From positions 1 through 64,000 of the forward strand of contig NZ_VDCY01000009.1 in the NCBI RefSeq assembly GCF_006517395.1: 64,000 bases of DNA, given 5' to 3'. Position numbers and translations under genes: made by a program. The notes under the pieces were generated by a model, which ran no database searches, was not told the DNA's origin, and worked only from the letters and a program-made list of their open reading frames with translations. This document shows positions 18,057 to 27,742 of the stretch, in pieces. The DNA is from Terrilactibacillus laevilacticus (GTDB lineage Bacteria > Bacillota > Bacilli > Bacillales > Sporolactobacillaceae). Each line of letters starts with the position of its first letter. Position 1 is the stretch's first letter.

Positions 18057-19109
18057 ATGCGTAATATTAGATTGATTTTTCAAGTGGCTGCAACCTATAT
18101 CGGTACCATTGTTGGAGCGGGTTTTGCATCTGGAAAAGAAATTATTCAGTTTTTTACACAGTTCGGATCTTTAGGAAGTATTGGGATTCTAGTCAGTGGT
18201 GTTATTTTCACCTGGATTGGTACAAAAATGTTAGTTTTAGCAGGTCGAATCAAAGCAACTTCATTTAACGAGTTAACGGAATACATATTTGGAAAACAAA
18301 TGGGTTTAATCATACAGGCGTTAATATTTTTTATCGTGTTTGGCGTGACAGGTGTGATGCTGGCTGGAAGTGGTGCTGTTTTTCAGGAGCAATGGGGGTT
18401 ATCAAGACATATCGGGATTGCACTCGCTATTCTTCTTTGTTTCATTTTATTGTTAAAAGGGGCAAAGGGTGTCATGTTGATCAACTCTTGTATTGTTCCA
18501 ATCATGATTACGTTTTCACTTGTCATTGGTCTTTATTTCATTATACATGGTCAAATTGATCCCGATACAATATGGAAAGTCAATAAACCCTTTCATTATC
18601 ATTGGGTCATTCATGCGTTTTCTTACGTTTCATTCAATTTAATTACAGCCTTAACCGTTTTAGTTCCTCTAGGTCAAGAAATAAACAATGAAAAAGTCTT
18701 ACTTTATGGTGGAGCCATCGGGGGAATAGGGTTTACCTTGATGCTATTTGTGTCACATGTCGTGTTGTTAAATCACCCACAAGTTTTGCTGTTCGAGATA
18801 CCGATAGCTGAAGTCGTGAAATACTTTGGGCCGATCATCCATTTCTTATATGTCACGATTATTTATGGAGAGATTTTCACGACTTATATAGGAAACATCT
18901 TTGGTATGTCAAGACAAATTCAAAGTTTAAGTGGTATGGAATATAGAAAAATAATCGTCATATTTTTAATATTAACCTGTGCGATAAGTCAAATAGGGTA
19001 TGGTTCATTAATAACCTTTTTATACCCGTTATACGGCTATTTGTGTATGTTTTGTTTATTTATGTTAATGGCTGTACGTTTACCAAAAAAAGGAGAGGTC
19101 AGATTTTGA
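18057..19109 (+). CDS. YkvI-type integral membrane transporter
   Basis: A 350-residue protein with about ten membrane helices. The first helix contains IGTIVGAGFASGKEIIQFF, a broken-helix Gly-rich motif of APC-fold carriers and the hallmark of the YkvI group. The substrate is unknown. ATG follows AGAGGTG and a terminator follows at 19142. Confidence 0.78.
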   Translation: MRNIRLIFQVAATYIGTIVGAGFASGKEIIQFFTQFGSLGSIGILVSGVIFTWIGTKMLVLAGRIKATSFNELTEYIFGKQMGLIIQALIFFIVFGVTGVMLAGSGAVFQEQWGLSRHIGIALAILLCFILLLKGAKGVMLINSCIVPIMITFSLVIGLYFIIHGQIDPDTIWKVNKPFHYHWVIHAFSYVSFNLITALTVLVPLGQEINNEKVLLYGGAIGGIGFTLMLFVSHVVLLNHPQVLLFEIPIAEVVKYFGPIIHFLYVTIIYGEIFTTYIGNIFGMSRQIQSLSGMEYRKIIVIFLILTCAISQIGYGSLITFLYPLYGYLCMFCLFMLMAVRLPKKGEVRF

Positions 19110-19141
19110 CGTTCTTCCTAAGAAAGATAACATAAGTTGAA

Positions 19142-19173
19142 AAAGCCGACCAAATAAGTGTTGGCTTTTTTTA
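19142..19173 (+). terminator. Terminator after the YkvI-type gene
   Basis: AAGCCGAC pairs with GTTGGCTT (one wobble), followed by T5. Confidence 0.75.
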
Positions 19174-19199
19174 TTTGAATTAAAGAAAGACATCAGTAA

Positions 19200-19575
19200 A
19201 ACAAATGACTCCTATATAAACATTAGAATAGGAGATATTAATATTAAAATGATTAATCTACGGGTATAGTCATTTAATCCGGTTAACAGACGTCGACTTT
19301 AACCAAAGTGATGAGGTCAATGGCTCATAAAAAATCGATTAATTTAGCTAACCGCAGGTGGAAATCCACAGAAAGATGGTTTATTATATCCCCGGTTGAT
19401 TATTCTGAGACTTTAGTCAAAGGGATTCTATGGGTGTTTATCATTTTATCATTATATTTCTAAAAAAATTTATAAATTATAAGAAAAAGAGTTGCAAAAA
19501 AGGTGGTATTGGCGTATGTTGATGTTAACCACTAGTTTTGCACTAGACCAAAAAAAGGTCTTTAAGCTAATAAGG
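19200..19575 (+). other. Long untranslated leader of mntH, possibly structured
   Basis: About 380 nt without a gene. It has short hairpins (GTGG-AAAT-CCAC at 19358-19369; AGACC-A7-GGTCT at 19545-19561, only some 15 nt before the ribosome site), GACTTTAGTC near 19410, and C/G-richer islands in AT-rich sequence. I looked for the yybP-ykoY manganese, M-box and ydaO riboswitch cores and found no convincing match. Confidence 0.3.
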
Positions 19576-19588
19576 AGGAAATTTACAC

Positions 19589-20914
19589 ATGGATAAAGGA
19601 TCGAGCGGTGTTTCAATGACTCAGTCTGGCGAAGATATTTCCTCATCTGCTTCGAACAGTAAAGATAGAAATCATTCGATATCTTTTGAGTTAGCGATTG
19701 GCAAACGAAAAGGATTAAGTCAGCTATTACCGTTTATCGGCCCAGCTTTTATTGCAGCAGTTGCCTACATTGATCCAGGTAACTTTGCAACCAATATTCA
19801 ATCAGGATCACAATTTGGCTATATGCTATTATGGGTTATTGTCATTTCCAATCTTATGGCTATCCTCATTCAATCTCTATCTGCAAAACTTGGCATTGCA
19901 ACGGGAAAGAATTTATGTGAAATAACTCGTGAACATGTACCAAAGTGGACGTCGGTAGGGTTATGGATACAAGGTGAATTGATGATTATGGCAACTGATT
20001 TAGCTGAATTTATTGGTGCGGCTCTTGGTCTGTATCTTATTTTTGGTATTCCAATGGTCCCATCTGCCTTAATCACCGCGGCGATGTCCTTTTTAATTTT
20101 AGAATTGCAACGTAGAGGTTTCCGTCCTTTGGAAATCATGATAGCCGCCATGGTCTTTGTCGTTGTGATTGCATTTGGTTTGCAAGTTTTTATGGCGAAA
20201 CCAGAACTAGCCCCACTATTTCAAGGGATGGTGACGCCTAAGTTTGAAGGTGTAGATAGTATTCTTTTAGCAGCGGGTATTCTTGGTGCTACAGTTATGC
20301 CGCACGCCATCTATTTGCATTCAGGATTAACCCAAAATCGCATTGTTGGACGCAATGCATTGGAGAAGAAAAAGATTTTCAAATTTGAATTCATCGATAT
20401 ATTGATTGCGATGATTATCGCAGGAACCATTAATGGATGCATGCTGGTTGTCTCCAGTGCGTTATTTCATGGTCAAGGAATCGTCGTACAGGACTTAGAA
20501 GTCGCATACAGTGAATTCGGTAAAACTATTGGTCCTTTTGCAGCTATTCTTTTTGGTGTCGGCTTATTATCCTCTGGATTATCAAGTTCTTCGGTTGGGA
20601 CATTATCAGGGGATATCATTATGCAAGGATACATTAGAAAAAGAATTCCAATTTATTTAAGACGCTTTATCACGATGCTTCCACCGCTTGCCATCATCAT
20701 TACCGGGGTGAATGCGACATCGGCTCTTGTTGTTAGTCAGGTCATCCTATCATTTGGGATTGCCTTCGCCTTAATACCACTGATTATTTTTACAAGTAAT
20801 GAAAAAATAATGGGTCAATTAAGAAATAGACGTTTTACGATTGTTGCTTCTTGGATTATTGTTACCCTAATTGTTTCATTAAACATCTTTCTTCTTTATC
20901 AAACTCTTAGTTGA
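19589..20914 (+). CDS. mntH: Nramp-family Mn2+/Fe2+ transporter MntH
   Basis: Proton-coupled divalent-metal importer, 441 aa, about 11 membrane helices. It has the helix-1 metal site DPGNFATN (about 62-69) and the helix-6 MPHAIYLHSGLTQ (about 234-246), both diagnostic. A hydrophilic Ser-rich N-terminal tail of about 35 residues precedes helix 1. ATG follows AAGGAGG. It is monocistronic. Mn-dependent control by MntR or an RNA element is likely but not shown by the sequence. Confidence 0.93.
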   Translation: MDKGSSGVSMTQSGEDISSSASNSKDRNHSISFELAIGKRKGLSQLLPFIGPAFIAAVAYIDPGNFATNIQSGSQFGYMLLWVIVISNLMAILIQSLSAKLGIATGKNLCEITREHVPKWTSVGLWIQGELMIMATDLAEFIGAALGLYLIFGIPMVPSALITAAMSFLILELQRRGFRPLEIMIAAMVFVVVIAFGLQVFMAKPELAPLFQGMVTPKFEGVDSILLAAGILGATVMPHAIYLHSGLTQNRIVGRNALEKKKIFKFEFIDILIAMIIAGTINGCMLVVSSALFHGQGIVVQDLEVAYSEFGKTIGPFAAILFGVGLLSSGLSSSSVGTLSGDIIMQGYIRKRIPIYLRRFITMLPPLAIIITGVNATSALVVSQVILSFGIAFALIPLIIFTSNEKIMGQLRNRRFTIVASWIIVTLIVSLNIFLLYQTLS

Positions 20915-21015
20915 GTTTAACTGCTCATTTTTAAGGGATAGACAGCCTTCAATAAGTTTCGAGTCGGTTATAGGGGTGAGGTGAATTGTTACAGAGGTTA
21001 AAGGGGAATGTGAGT

Positions 21016-21081
21016 ATGAAGCATGTCAAACGTTTTAGCCTAACGCTAATGGTATTTATTGGTTGTCTTATATTCTTATAG
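21016..21081 (+). pseudogene. Short exported-peptide-like ORF cut at a MITE end
   Basis: A 21-codon frame encoding MKHVKRFSLTLMVFIGCLIF plus one Leu, with AAGGGG upstream. It looks like the start of a signal or lipoprotein peptide. Its stop TAG falls exactly at the left edge of the family B element at 21078, so the gene may have been truncated by insertion. Very short, so chance is a real alternative. Confidence 0.25.
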
Positions 21082-21337
21082 AGGTATGATAAGCGATGAA
21101 TTTTGGCGCCTGCTTTTTTTCCGGTCCTCATGTAGCGGTTACAAGAGGATCTCCAGCTAAGATCGCTCACGCTGGCGACAGAAGCTATCACAACGCGAGG
21201 AATGCGGGTCCAAGAAAACTGCCAGCTCTTAGCCTTCCGACGCCCAGGACGGGCTAGTACTGGCGTTTCTTGCAGGATGCCAGCGTACTTAGCCAGTAAC
21301 CCTTTTCATTTGTCATCTTTTTGAACACGAACTTATA
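21078..21337. mobile_element. MITE-like element family B, copy 2
   Basis: Shares CCGGTCCTCATGTAGCGG, GACGCCCAGGACGGGC and ACTGGCTAA-type blocks with copy 1, and ends TTTGTCATCTTTTTGAACACG. The left terminal repeat is incomplete: AGAGGT is followed directly by ATGATAAGCG, as if about 18 bp of the end were deleted. Confidence 0.65.
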
Positions 21338-21429
21338 ATAAATAGGTAGCTTGGTGGTTAATTAATAATTGAGACGAAAGAATCAAGGCGACAATAAATT
21401 AGACGCCTTGATTTTGTGATGGTTTCGTT

Positions 21430-23181
21430 TTAGGGATGACGAGAAGAGGAACCCGTTTTTTTATACTGGTCTTTGTTGTTAAAAAGTGTATTATTATTTA
21501 ACACGCATATGAATTCAGGAATGTCTTCTGTTAAAACAACATTATTAAGATTACTATAGGTTTCTCTAAGATATTTAGATTTCTCGCCATGAACAAGAAT
21601 TCGAATATGCGGATCAAACTTTATAAACATATTAATGTGTTGTTTCATTGGTAGAATGCTTTCTTCTTTAGTTAATGATAACGCGAGAGTATGCAATTTT
21701 TTAGCTTTCATCAACTGAATAATATCTTCTAGTTGATTGACTTCACCCAAATACATTGTTTTCATACCGTTAATTTCCATTAAGTCATTAACCATCCGAA
21801 GAGGTAAGCGGTTATTTAATCCTTCGATATTAGCGACAATGACGGCATTTTTCTGCCTTATCGTTCCTATGAAATCGACCATTTTAAAGTCAAGAAGATG
21901 AAGCAATGAGTACATAGCAACCAACTGATCGGCTTTTAAGATCTGTTTTTTGTCCACTGCATGTTGTATTTCGTTCATGGCTTTTTCAATAATATCAATA
22001 TAGATATCTTCAACACGTTTACTATCAGAAAGAATATCAAAAAGCCGAAGTGTTTCCATCTTGGTATTATTGATCAATGAGAAAATAAAATCATACCAAT
22101 TTTGTTTTCCCTTTTCTTTTACTAAACTCTTTTTCCAACCAACAACCGATGTGATGGTTGTCGATAGATTTCGTGGAAGTTGAATAATTTTATTTTTGTC
22201 TTTTAATTTTACAATTGGCAGCATTTCTGATGAACCATTGTCGTAGGTGATGGTTCCCTGTCTGCCGTCTGACAAAATGACTTCTGTCATTTGTGGATAG
22301 AGACGCAATAAATTAATAAGATCATAACATTGATTAACATCATATTGTTTATCGCTATCTTTAAGAATGATTTCAAGCGCTTGTGTTGCAGGGACGGGTT
22401 TACGATAGGCACGTTTTAAAGTTAGTGCTGAGTAGACATCAATAATCATGATGATTCGAATATCTTTATCTAACTCGGATGCAGATGCATGATAAGGATA
22501 ACCAGATTTGTCAAGACGTTCATGATGAGAACGAGCTAATTTGACAACAGTTTGTGGGAAACCAAGTTTTTCAAGCATGTTTGCACCATCGACAGGATGA
22601 TCTTTAATGATCCCATATTCATGCTCTGTTAACTTGCCTTTCTTGTCTAATATCGTACGCGGGGTATACATTTTTCCAATATCATGGAGTAAACAACCCA
22701 ATGCAAAGGTTTCAACGTTTTTCATATTGCTTATTTTTGCTAGCAATGCACCTAGGACAAATACATCTAATGAATGATTAAAGGTGTAGATATTCCACTG
22801 TTTTAGATCTCGTATGAGTTGGGCAACAGTCGGGTCAGATAGTAAATAGATGTATAACGATTTAATCCATTGATAGGTATTTTCAGCATTTAAAGCACGG
22901 CCATATCGTAATTCACTGGCGATTAAGGAAAAATGTTGCGAGAATTCTTCAGATAGGGCGAAACCTCGAGCATCTGTCGTAGATCTATTGTGTAAACCTT
23001 CATATTTTAAAATGGGTCTTTTATTGTCTATAACTACAGACTCTATTCCTAGTTCATTTAATTCGTCTATAATTGCACTGGTCACTAGAGTACCTGCTTT
23101 GAACAGGATCGTAGAGTTGATAAAAACATCTTTATAAAGGAACATACCTTCGATTAGTTGGCTAGTTTGTATCTGCGACAT
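21430..23181 (-). CDS. HD-GYP domain protein, probable c-di-GMP phosphodiesterase
   Basis: A 583-residue cytoplasmic protein. The HD-GYP domain (about 130-310) has HDIGK (166-170), the later His195, HHERLDKSGYP (219-229) and DVYSALTL. The usual HHExxDGxGYP reads LDKSGYP here, so one Gly is replaced, but HHE and GYP are kept. Residues 450-583 form a Rossmann-like domain resembling B12-binding modules without the cobalamin His. ATG at 23181 follows GAGGAGAAG; the frame continues 27 codons upstream without a ribosome site. The stator genes lie divergently next door, which fits motility control. Confidence 0.8.
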   Translation of the reverse strand: MSQIQTSQLIEGMFLYKDVFINSTILFKAGTLVTSAIIDELNELGIESVVIDNKRPILKYEGLHNRSTTDARGFALSEEFSQHFSLIASELRYGRALNAENTYQWIKSLYIYLLSDPTVAQLIRDLKQWNIYTFNHSLDVFVLGALLAKISNMKNVETFALGCLLHDIGKMYTPRTILDKKGKLTEHEYGIIKDHPVDGANMLEKLGFPQTVVKLARSHHERLDKSGYPYHASASELDKDIRIIMIIDVYSALTLKRAYRKPVPATQALEIILKDSDKQYDVNQCYDLINLLRLYPQMTEVILSDGRQGTITYDNGSSEMLPIVKLKDKNKIIQLPRNLSTTITSVVGWKKSLVKEKGKQNWYDFIFSLINNTKMETLRLFDILSDSKRVEDIYIDIIEKAMNEIQHAVDKKQILKADQLVAMYSLLHLLDFKMVDFIGTIRQKNAVIVANIEGLNNRLPLRMVNDLMEINGMKTMYLGEVNQLEDIIQLMKAKKLHTLALSLTKEESILPMKQHINMFIKFDPHIRILVHGEKSKYLRETYSNLNNVVLTEDIPEFICVLNNNTLFNNKDQYKKTGSSSRHP

Positions 23182-23604
23182 AAAGGATTCTTCTCCTCGT
23201 ATTTTTCTACCAATCAAATAAACCGTAATAAATATCACAAAAAATTGATTTTTAACGGTCAAAAAAATGTGACAATTATTTTAATTGTATTGTTAACTTA
23301 CAAAGTATAAGTTAATATAACCAAAGATTGAGACTAGACTGTATACTAATTGTATCGGTTGAGATATGACATTGTTAAGTATTTTTTGAAAAAGTTTAAA
23401 AAGAAAAAGTTGGAAAAAAGAAACTCATCAAATTTAGTTAAATTTGTTTTAATAAAAATGTGTTTTGTTTTTTCTCCTTGAGGTGTACTAGGGAGAATTT
23501 TTTCCGTTGAAAACAAAACTCAGGAATGAAGTGCTAAATTGTCGGCTCTATGAAGAAATGTACTTACGAGCTTAAGAAAGCAAAAAATGAACCGATATAT
23601 ACTA

Positions 23605-23816
23605 TAAGAGGTTGTTCAAAAAGTCACCAAATTATAGGCTGCGCTTGTTTTTCCAATCCTCATGTAATGGATACACGAGGATCTCTAGCTAAAATCGCTC
23701 ACGTCCTGTGGCTGGCGCCTAAAGCTACCACATCATGTGGGACGCCGGTTCAAAGAAAACTGGTGCCGCTCTTAGTCTTCTTGCTCTAATTTGTCACCTT
23801 TTTGAACACGCACTAA
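23605..23816. mobile_element. MITE-like element family B, copy 3
   Basis: A 210-bp copy with clean terminal inverted repeats, GTTGTTCAAAAAGTCACC and GTCACCTTTTTGAACACG. It sits between the HD-GYP gene and motP, just upstream of the motP ribosome site. The remainder of the gap 23182-23604 is AT-rich, with no gene I can support. Confidence 0.75.
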
Positions 23817-23882
23817 ATGAATAATCTGATAAATTTTAAAAATATCAAAATGGAAAGTGTACGCTTTAAGGGGTGGTCAGTA

Positions 23883-24674
23883 ATGGATTTGACAACGATC
23901 ATCGGACTCATCGTTGGAATAGCGTCTTTAATCGTTGGGTTTGTATTAGAAGGAGGAGTTCTTGGAGCTTTAATTGAAGGAACGGCAGCTCTCATTGTAT
24001 TTGGTGGTACAATAGGGGCGATTATTATCAGCTTTCCTAGTTCAGTTCTTAAGGAAGTTCCACGTGCTGTAAAATATGCCTTTTTTAAGGAACCGAATAA
24101 GCCTGAAGAGATGATACAAAAAATAGTCGAATTAGCTAATTTATCTAGAAGAGAAGGACTTTTAGCATTAGAAAGTCAAGTAGAGGAATTGGAAAATGAT
24201 GAATTCCTGCTTACGGGGATTCAATTAATTGTAGACGGTGTCGATGCTGAATCAATTGAAGATATTCTTAATCGAGATATTGAACTTCGTGAACAAAATG
24301 TTTTATCAATTGGCCGTGTTTTTGAATCCGCTGGTGGATTTGCACCAACGATGGGGATCATTGGGACGGTTATGGGACTTGTCCATGTTCTTGGAAGTTT
24401 AGAGAAGCCGGATACTTTAGGGCCATCGATCGCAGTTGCCTTTATTGCAACATTATATGGGGTAGCAAGTGCTAACTTAATCTATTTGCCACTATACGGA
24501 AAAATAAAAGGCCGACTTGCCCAGGAAGTTTTAATAAAAGAAATTCAAATTGAAGGATTACTATCCATTGTTAATGGTGAAAACACGACATTACTAAAAA
24601 ATAAGTTGACTTCATTTCTCGATAGTAATGGAAAACGTCGATTAAGTAATGCCGATGAAGCTGGAGAAATGTAA
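23883..24674 (+). CDS. motP: Flagellar stator subunit MotA/MotP
   Basis: Ion-channel stator protein of 264 aa with four membrane helices: two near the N-terminus (about 2-21, 27-50) and two around 150-200. RREGLLALESQVEEL is the cytoplasmic torque segment, and GGFAPTMGIIGTVMGL and LGPSIAVAFIATLYG are helix 3 and 4. The GP.IAVA..ATLYG...AN pattern resembles Na+-type MotP more than H+-type MotA, so motP is a tentative symbol. ATG at 23883 follows AGGGGTGG. It is coupled to the MotB-like gene. Confidence 0.85.
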   Translation: MDLTTIIGLIVGIASLIVGFVLEGGVLGALIEGTAALIVFGGTIGAIIISFPSSVLKEVPRAVKYAFFKEPNKPEEMIQKIVELANLSRREGLLALESQVEELENDEFLLTGIQLIVDGVDAESIEDILNRDIELREQNVLSIGRVFESAGGFAPTMGIIGTVMGLVHVLGSLEKPDTLGPSIAVAFIATLYGVASANLIYLPLYGKIKGRLAQEVLIKEIQIEGLLSIVNGENTTLLKNKLTSFLDSNGKRRLSNADEAGEM

Positions 24675-24675
24675 C

Positions 24676-25425
24676 ATGAGTCGAAAAAGAAGAAGAAGAA
24701 GAGAAGAAGAAGACGGAAATGATGAACGTTGGCTTGTTACCTATTCAGATTTGATTACCTTACTCCTTGTTTTTTTTATTATGCTTTATTCTATGAGTTC
24801 GGTCGAGGCAAAAAAATTTAACGCTCTAGTAAACTCATTGAAAACCGCATTTCAAGGTGATGCCATTTTGCAAAATACGGGACTTCCTGAATCACAGTCG
24901 ATGGACATTCCTGATATTCCCCTTAAGAAGAAACCTATTGTTACCAAGAAGAGCGATGAAGACAAGAAGAACCTTGATAAACTTTATATTCAATTAGACA
25001 ATTACATAAAAGAAAACGATCTTAGCCCGGCTGTGACGTTAACTAATTTAGAACGAGGCGTTCAGCTCACCTTTCGAGAGAAGATTCTATTTGACCTAGG
25101 AGATGCTCAGATAAAAAACGATGCGAAGCCGGTTTTAAAGAAAATTGGTGGAATGCTAAATGAAGTACCTAATAATGTTAGCATCGAGGGCCATACGGAT
25201 AATAATCCAATTACCGGCCATTCGAAGTATCAATCCAACTGGGATTTATCGGGAGCAAGAGCTCAACAGGTCATGTTTTTCTTAATCAAAGAAGACAAGC
25301 TTAAACCCGCTCGAATGAATTTTGTGGGCTATGGAGAATACCAACCCATCGTCAAGAATGATACAAAAGCCCATCAGGCGATGAATCGTCGTGTCAATAT
25401 TACTATTTTACGTCAAGAAAAATAA
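24676..25425 (+). CDS. motS: Flagellar stator subunit MotB/MotS
   Basis: Peptidoglycan-anchored stator partner of 249 aa. A basic start (SRKRRRRREEE) precedes a single helix VTYSDLITLLLVFFIMLYS containing the channel Asp. The periplasmic OmpA-like domain has GHTDNNPI and the NWDLSGARAQQV and MNRRVNI peptidoglycan-binding residues. It begins one base after the motP stop; I use the ATG at 24676, not the upstream in-frame ATG at 24649. VTYSDL in place of the VPYADL of H+-type MotB agrees with a Na+ stator (tentative). Confidence 0.85.
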   Translation: MSRKRRRRREEEDGNDERWLVTYSDLITLLLVFFIMLYSMSSVEAKKFNALVNSLKTAFQGDAILQNTGLPESQSMDIPDIPLKKKPIVTKKSDEDKKNLDKLYIQLDNYIKENDLSPAVTLTNLERGVQLTFREKILFDLGDAQIKNDAKPVLKKIGGMLNEVPNNVSIEGHTDNNPITGHSKYQSNWDLSGARAQQVMFFLIKEDKLKPARMNFVGYGEYQPIVKNDTKAHQAMNRRVNITILRQEK

Positions 25426-25506
25426 CTGACATTTGTATGAAGTCAAATATAAATAGTTTTGATACAATATAAAGAACAAGACGTTTATTTAGGATGTGGT
25501 GACTTA

Positions 25507-26304
25507 GTGAAGAAAGTGGCACTTGTTTTAGTTATTATTTTTATTTTAACGATCATAGGTGGGAATATGTTTTGGAATCATAAATTATCAAAAACCTATG
25601 CGGATGCGAAAGTGGCGGATAAAACGCATCATACTCAAACAGCACAAAAAGAGAAAATGAGAAAATGGCAAGAACAATCTAAAATTGAGCATTTAACAGC
25701 TCGATTACCTGAATCGTTAAAGAATAAAATCAGATATGCTTCATCAAGGAATGACGTGGTGAAAATTATGATGATCGTTGGAAGTGATGGTACAGGAGTC
25801 GCTGAACAATTGCAAACGCAATTAAATAAATCTTATGGTTCAGATTTATTTAAAGTAAATGAGCAGAATATGGGTCAATCAACCTCTTTAGACTTTTATA
25901 ATAAAAAATTAGATTCTATTCTCTCACTGAGAAAAAGCGACCAGCCTGATGTCGTTATCTACACACCCTTCATTTATAACGATGATCACAAAGTGAGTAC
26001 TGAGGATTCCGAAGCCATGATTAGTCTTGTTTATAAAAATTTCACAGATAAATACAGTCAGTTGACGTTCTTAGTACAGCCACCTAACTATTCTGCGAAA
26101 TATGACTATATTAATGAGCGAATTGACAAAATGAAAACCTATGCAAAAGACCAAGGAATAACGTATCTTGATTATTTAACCGAGTGGCCTAAAAAGATTA
26201 AAGATAGAAGCAAGTTAACAACTGAAGACGGTCACACACCAAATAATCAAGGGAAAAAAGTATGGACAACCTATCTAACCAGTTATTTTTCAAGTGAAAA
26301 ATAA
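25507..26304 (+). CDS. Membrane-anchored SGNH/GDSL-like hydrolase
   Basis: A 265-residue protein with an N-terminal anchor (VALVLVIIFILTIIGGNMFW) and an extracellular SGNH-type domain. GSDGTGVAEQ is a variant of the GDS block, and DGHTPNNQGKKVW supplies the catalytic Asp and His. Likely an esterase or deacetylase of cell-wall polymer, substrate unknown. GTG at 25507 follows a GGTGA site; the frame is open back to a TTG at 25459. It lies 80 nt after motS and may be co-transcribed. Confidence 0.7.
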   Translation: MKKVALVLVIIFILTIIGGNMFWNHKLSKTYADAKVADKTHHTQTAQKEKMRKWQEQSKIEHLTARLPESLKNKIRYASSRNDVVKIMMIVGSDGTGVAEQLQTQLNKSYGSDLFKVNEQNMGQSTSLDFYNKKLDSILSLRKSDQPDVVIYTPFIYNDDHKVSTEDSEAMISLVYKNFTDKYSQLTFLVQPPNYSAKYDYINERIDKMKTYAKDQGITYLDYLTEWPKKIKDRSKLTTEDGHTPNNQGKKVWTTYLTSYFSSEK

Positions 26305-26325
26305 CTTTTAACATCCCAATCTAAA

Positions 26326-26377
26326 AATCCCTATCTCTAAGTTAAATCTAACTTGAGATAGGGATTATTATTTTTTA
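26326..26377 (+). terminator. Terminator after the SGNH gene
   Basis: AATCCCTATCTC and GTTA pair with TAAC and GAGATAGGGATT, followed by a T-rich tail. Confidence 0.85.
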
Positions 26378-26473
26378 TTATGATGTTTTTTCCTAGCCGA
26401 AAATCACAAGACTCAAGCTCTTATAATCGAGCTTTTTATAAATTTAATCTGGAACTCTAATGATGTATCTAAC

Positions 26474-27742
26474 TTAGTGAACTTGGCTTGAAGATTTAGC
26501 CATGAAGGCTTCAATTTCTTCAACCGTTCTCGGAAGACCAGGTGTCAGGATTTCATATCCATCTTCCGTGACAAGAACATCATCCTCAAGCCTTATCCCG
26601 ATGCCTTCCTCTTCAATATACAATCCAGGTTCAACCGTTACAACAAAACCAGGTTCAAAATGATAATCACTTCGGCGATAATCCCCCACATCATGTGTAT
26701 CTAAACCTAATGAGTGGCCTAAGCTATGGAAGTAATACTTCGTTATATCTTCTAGGTCATTGATTAAACCGATTCTTTGACATTCTTTGGCAAGTAGGTC
26801 TCGTCCAAATTGATTGAACTCAGTAAATGATAGTCCTGGTTTAATGATCTTTGTTGACTCATTTAATGCTTTAAGGACGATATTATAAATGACTTTTTGA
26901 CGTTCAGAAAATTTTCCGTTTACAGGAAAAGTGAAACTGATATCGCCACTGTAATATTGGTATTGGGCTCCAAGGTCTAAAAGAACGAGACTGCCATCTT
27001 CAACGGTGGAATGATTATCGGCATAATGAAGTACCGTTCCATTTTGTCCGCTGGCACATATGGTTGGAAACGCAAAATCGGTGACACCTTGGGATTTTAA
27101 AACAAAATTGAAATAAGCTTCTAATTCATATTCCTTCATACCAGGCTTAGCATGACTCATGAGATGCTTAATGCCATCTACTGTTATTTTTCCAGCTTGA
27201 CGTATATTTTCAATTTCTTCAGGAGATTTTATGCGACGCATTTGGCTAACAGTGTGGTAAATATCGTGAATATTTATATATGGAAACTGTTTGAGAATGT
27301 TTTGGGCAAATTGATGGCTTGGCCGAGCCAAACTTTCCCATGAGGCATTTTCTAAATCAAGATATAATTCGGTGTATTGCTTAGATGAAAGTTCGCGTTT
27401 GAGAAAGGTTTTAAATGTATCAAGTGTTTGAATAGCCGAGATTCCGGATACTCGTTTAGCTTCTTCAGGTTTGATCGTTTCTCCAACCCATTTAGCCATT
27501 AAGGGGTCTGCTTTTTCAATAAAAAGGGTTTCAGTAACTTTTCCTTTTACTTTTGTGGCTACCACGATAACTTTTGGTTCGGCAAGTCCTGTTAAATAGT
27601 AAAAATGGCGATTGGGTACGAAAGGATATGTTTCATCAGCGGATTTTTGCGGTGCTTCCCCTGCGAATAGAACAGTAATCGATGGATCGGCAAGTCCTTC
27701 GTATAATTTTTCTCGATTGTTTTTGAAGAATTCAGAGTTCAT
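26474..27742 (-). CDS. Xaa-Pro aminopeptidase P (M24B)
   Basis: Metallopeptidase of 422 aa removing N-terminal residues before proline. An AMP_N domain (about 1-150) is followed by the pita-bread domain with metal ligands in LDLGAQYQYYSGDIS (two Asp), HSLGHSLGLDTHD (His), VEPGLYI (Glu) and GIRLEDD (Glu). GGAGAGG precedes ATG at 27742; an in-frame start at 27775 has no site. It stands alone. Confidence 0.9.
   Translation of the reverse strand: MNSEFFKNNREKLYEGLADPSITVLFAGEAPQKSADETYPFVPNRHFYYLTGLAEPKVIVVATKVKGKVTETLFIEKADPLMAKWVGETIKPEEAKRVSGISAIQTLDTFKTFLKRELSSKQYTELYLDLENASWESLARPSHQFAQNILKQFPYINIHDIYHTVSQMRRIKSPEEIENIRQAGKITVDGIKHLMSHAKPGMKEYELEAYFNFVLKSQGVTDFAFPTICASGQNGTVLHYADNHSTVEDGSLVLLDLGAQYQYYSGDISFTFPVNGKFSERQKVIYNIVLKALNESTKIIKPGLSFTEFNQFGRDLLAKECQRIGLINDLEDITKYYFHSLGHSLGLDTHDVGDYRRSDYHFEPGFVVTVEPGLYIEEEGIGIRLEDDVLVTEDGYEILTPGLPRTVEEIEAFMAKSSSQVH

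Noticed and set aside
19200-19588. yybP-ykoY, M-box or ydaO riboswitch before mntH
   Set aside because: Short look-alikes (AGCTAAC, CAAAG) occur, but none of the conserved cores could be laid out.
23550-23789. 79-codon open frame before the stator genes
   Set aside because: Mostly inside family B element copy 3; no ribosome site.
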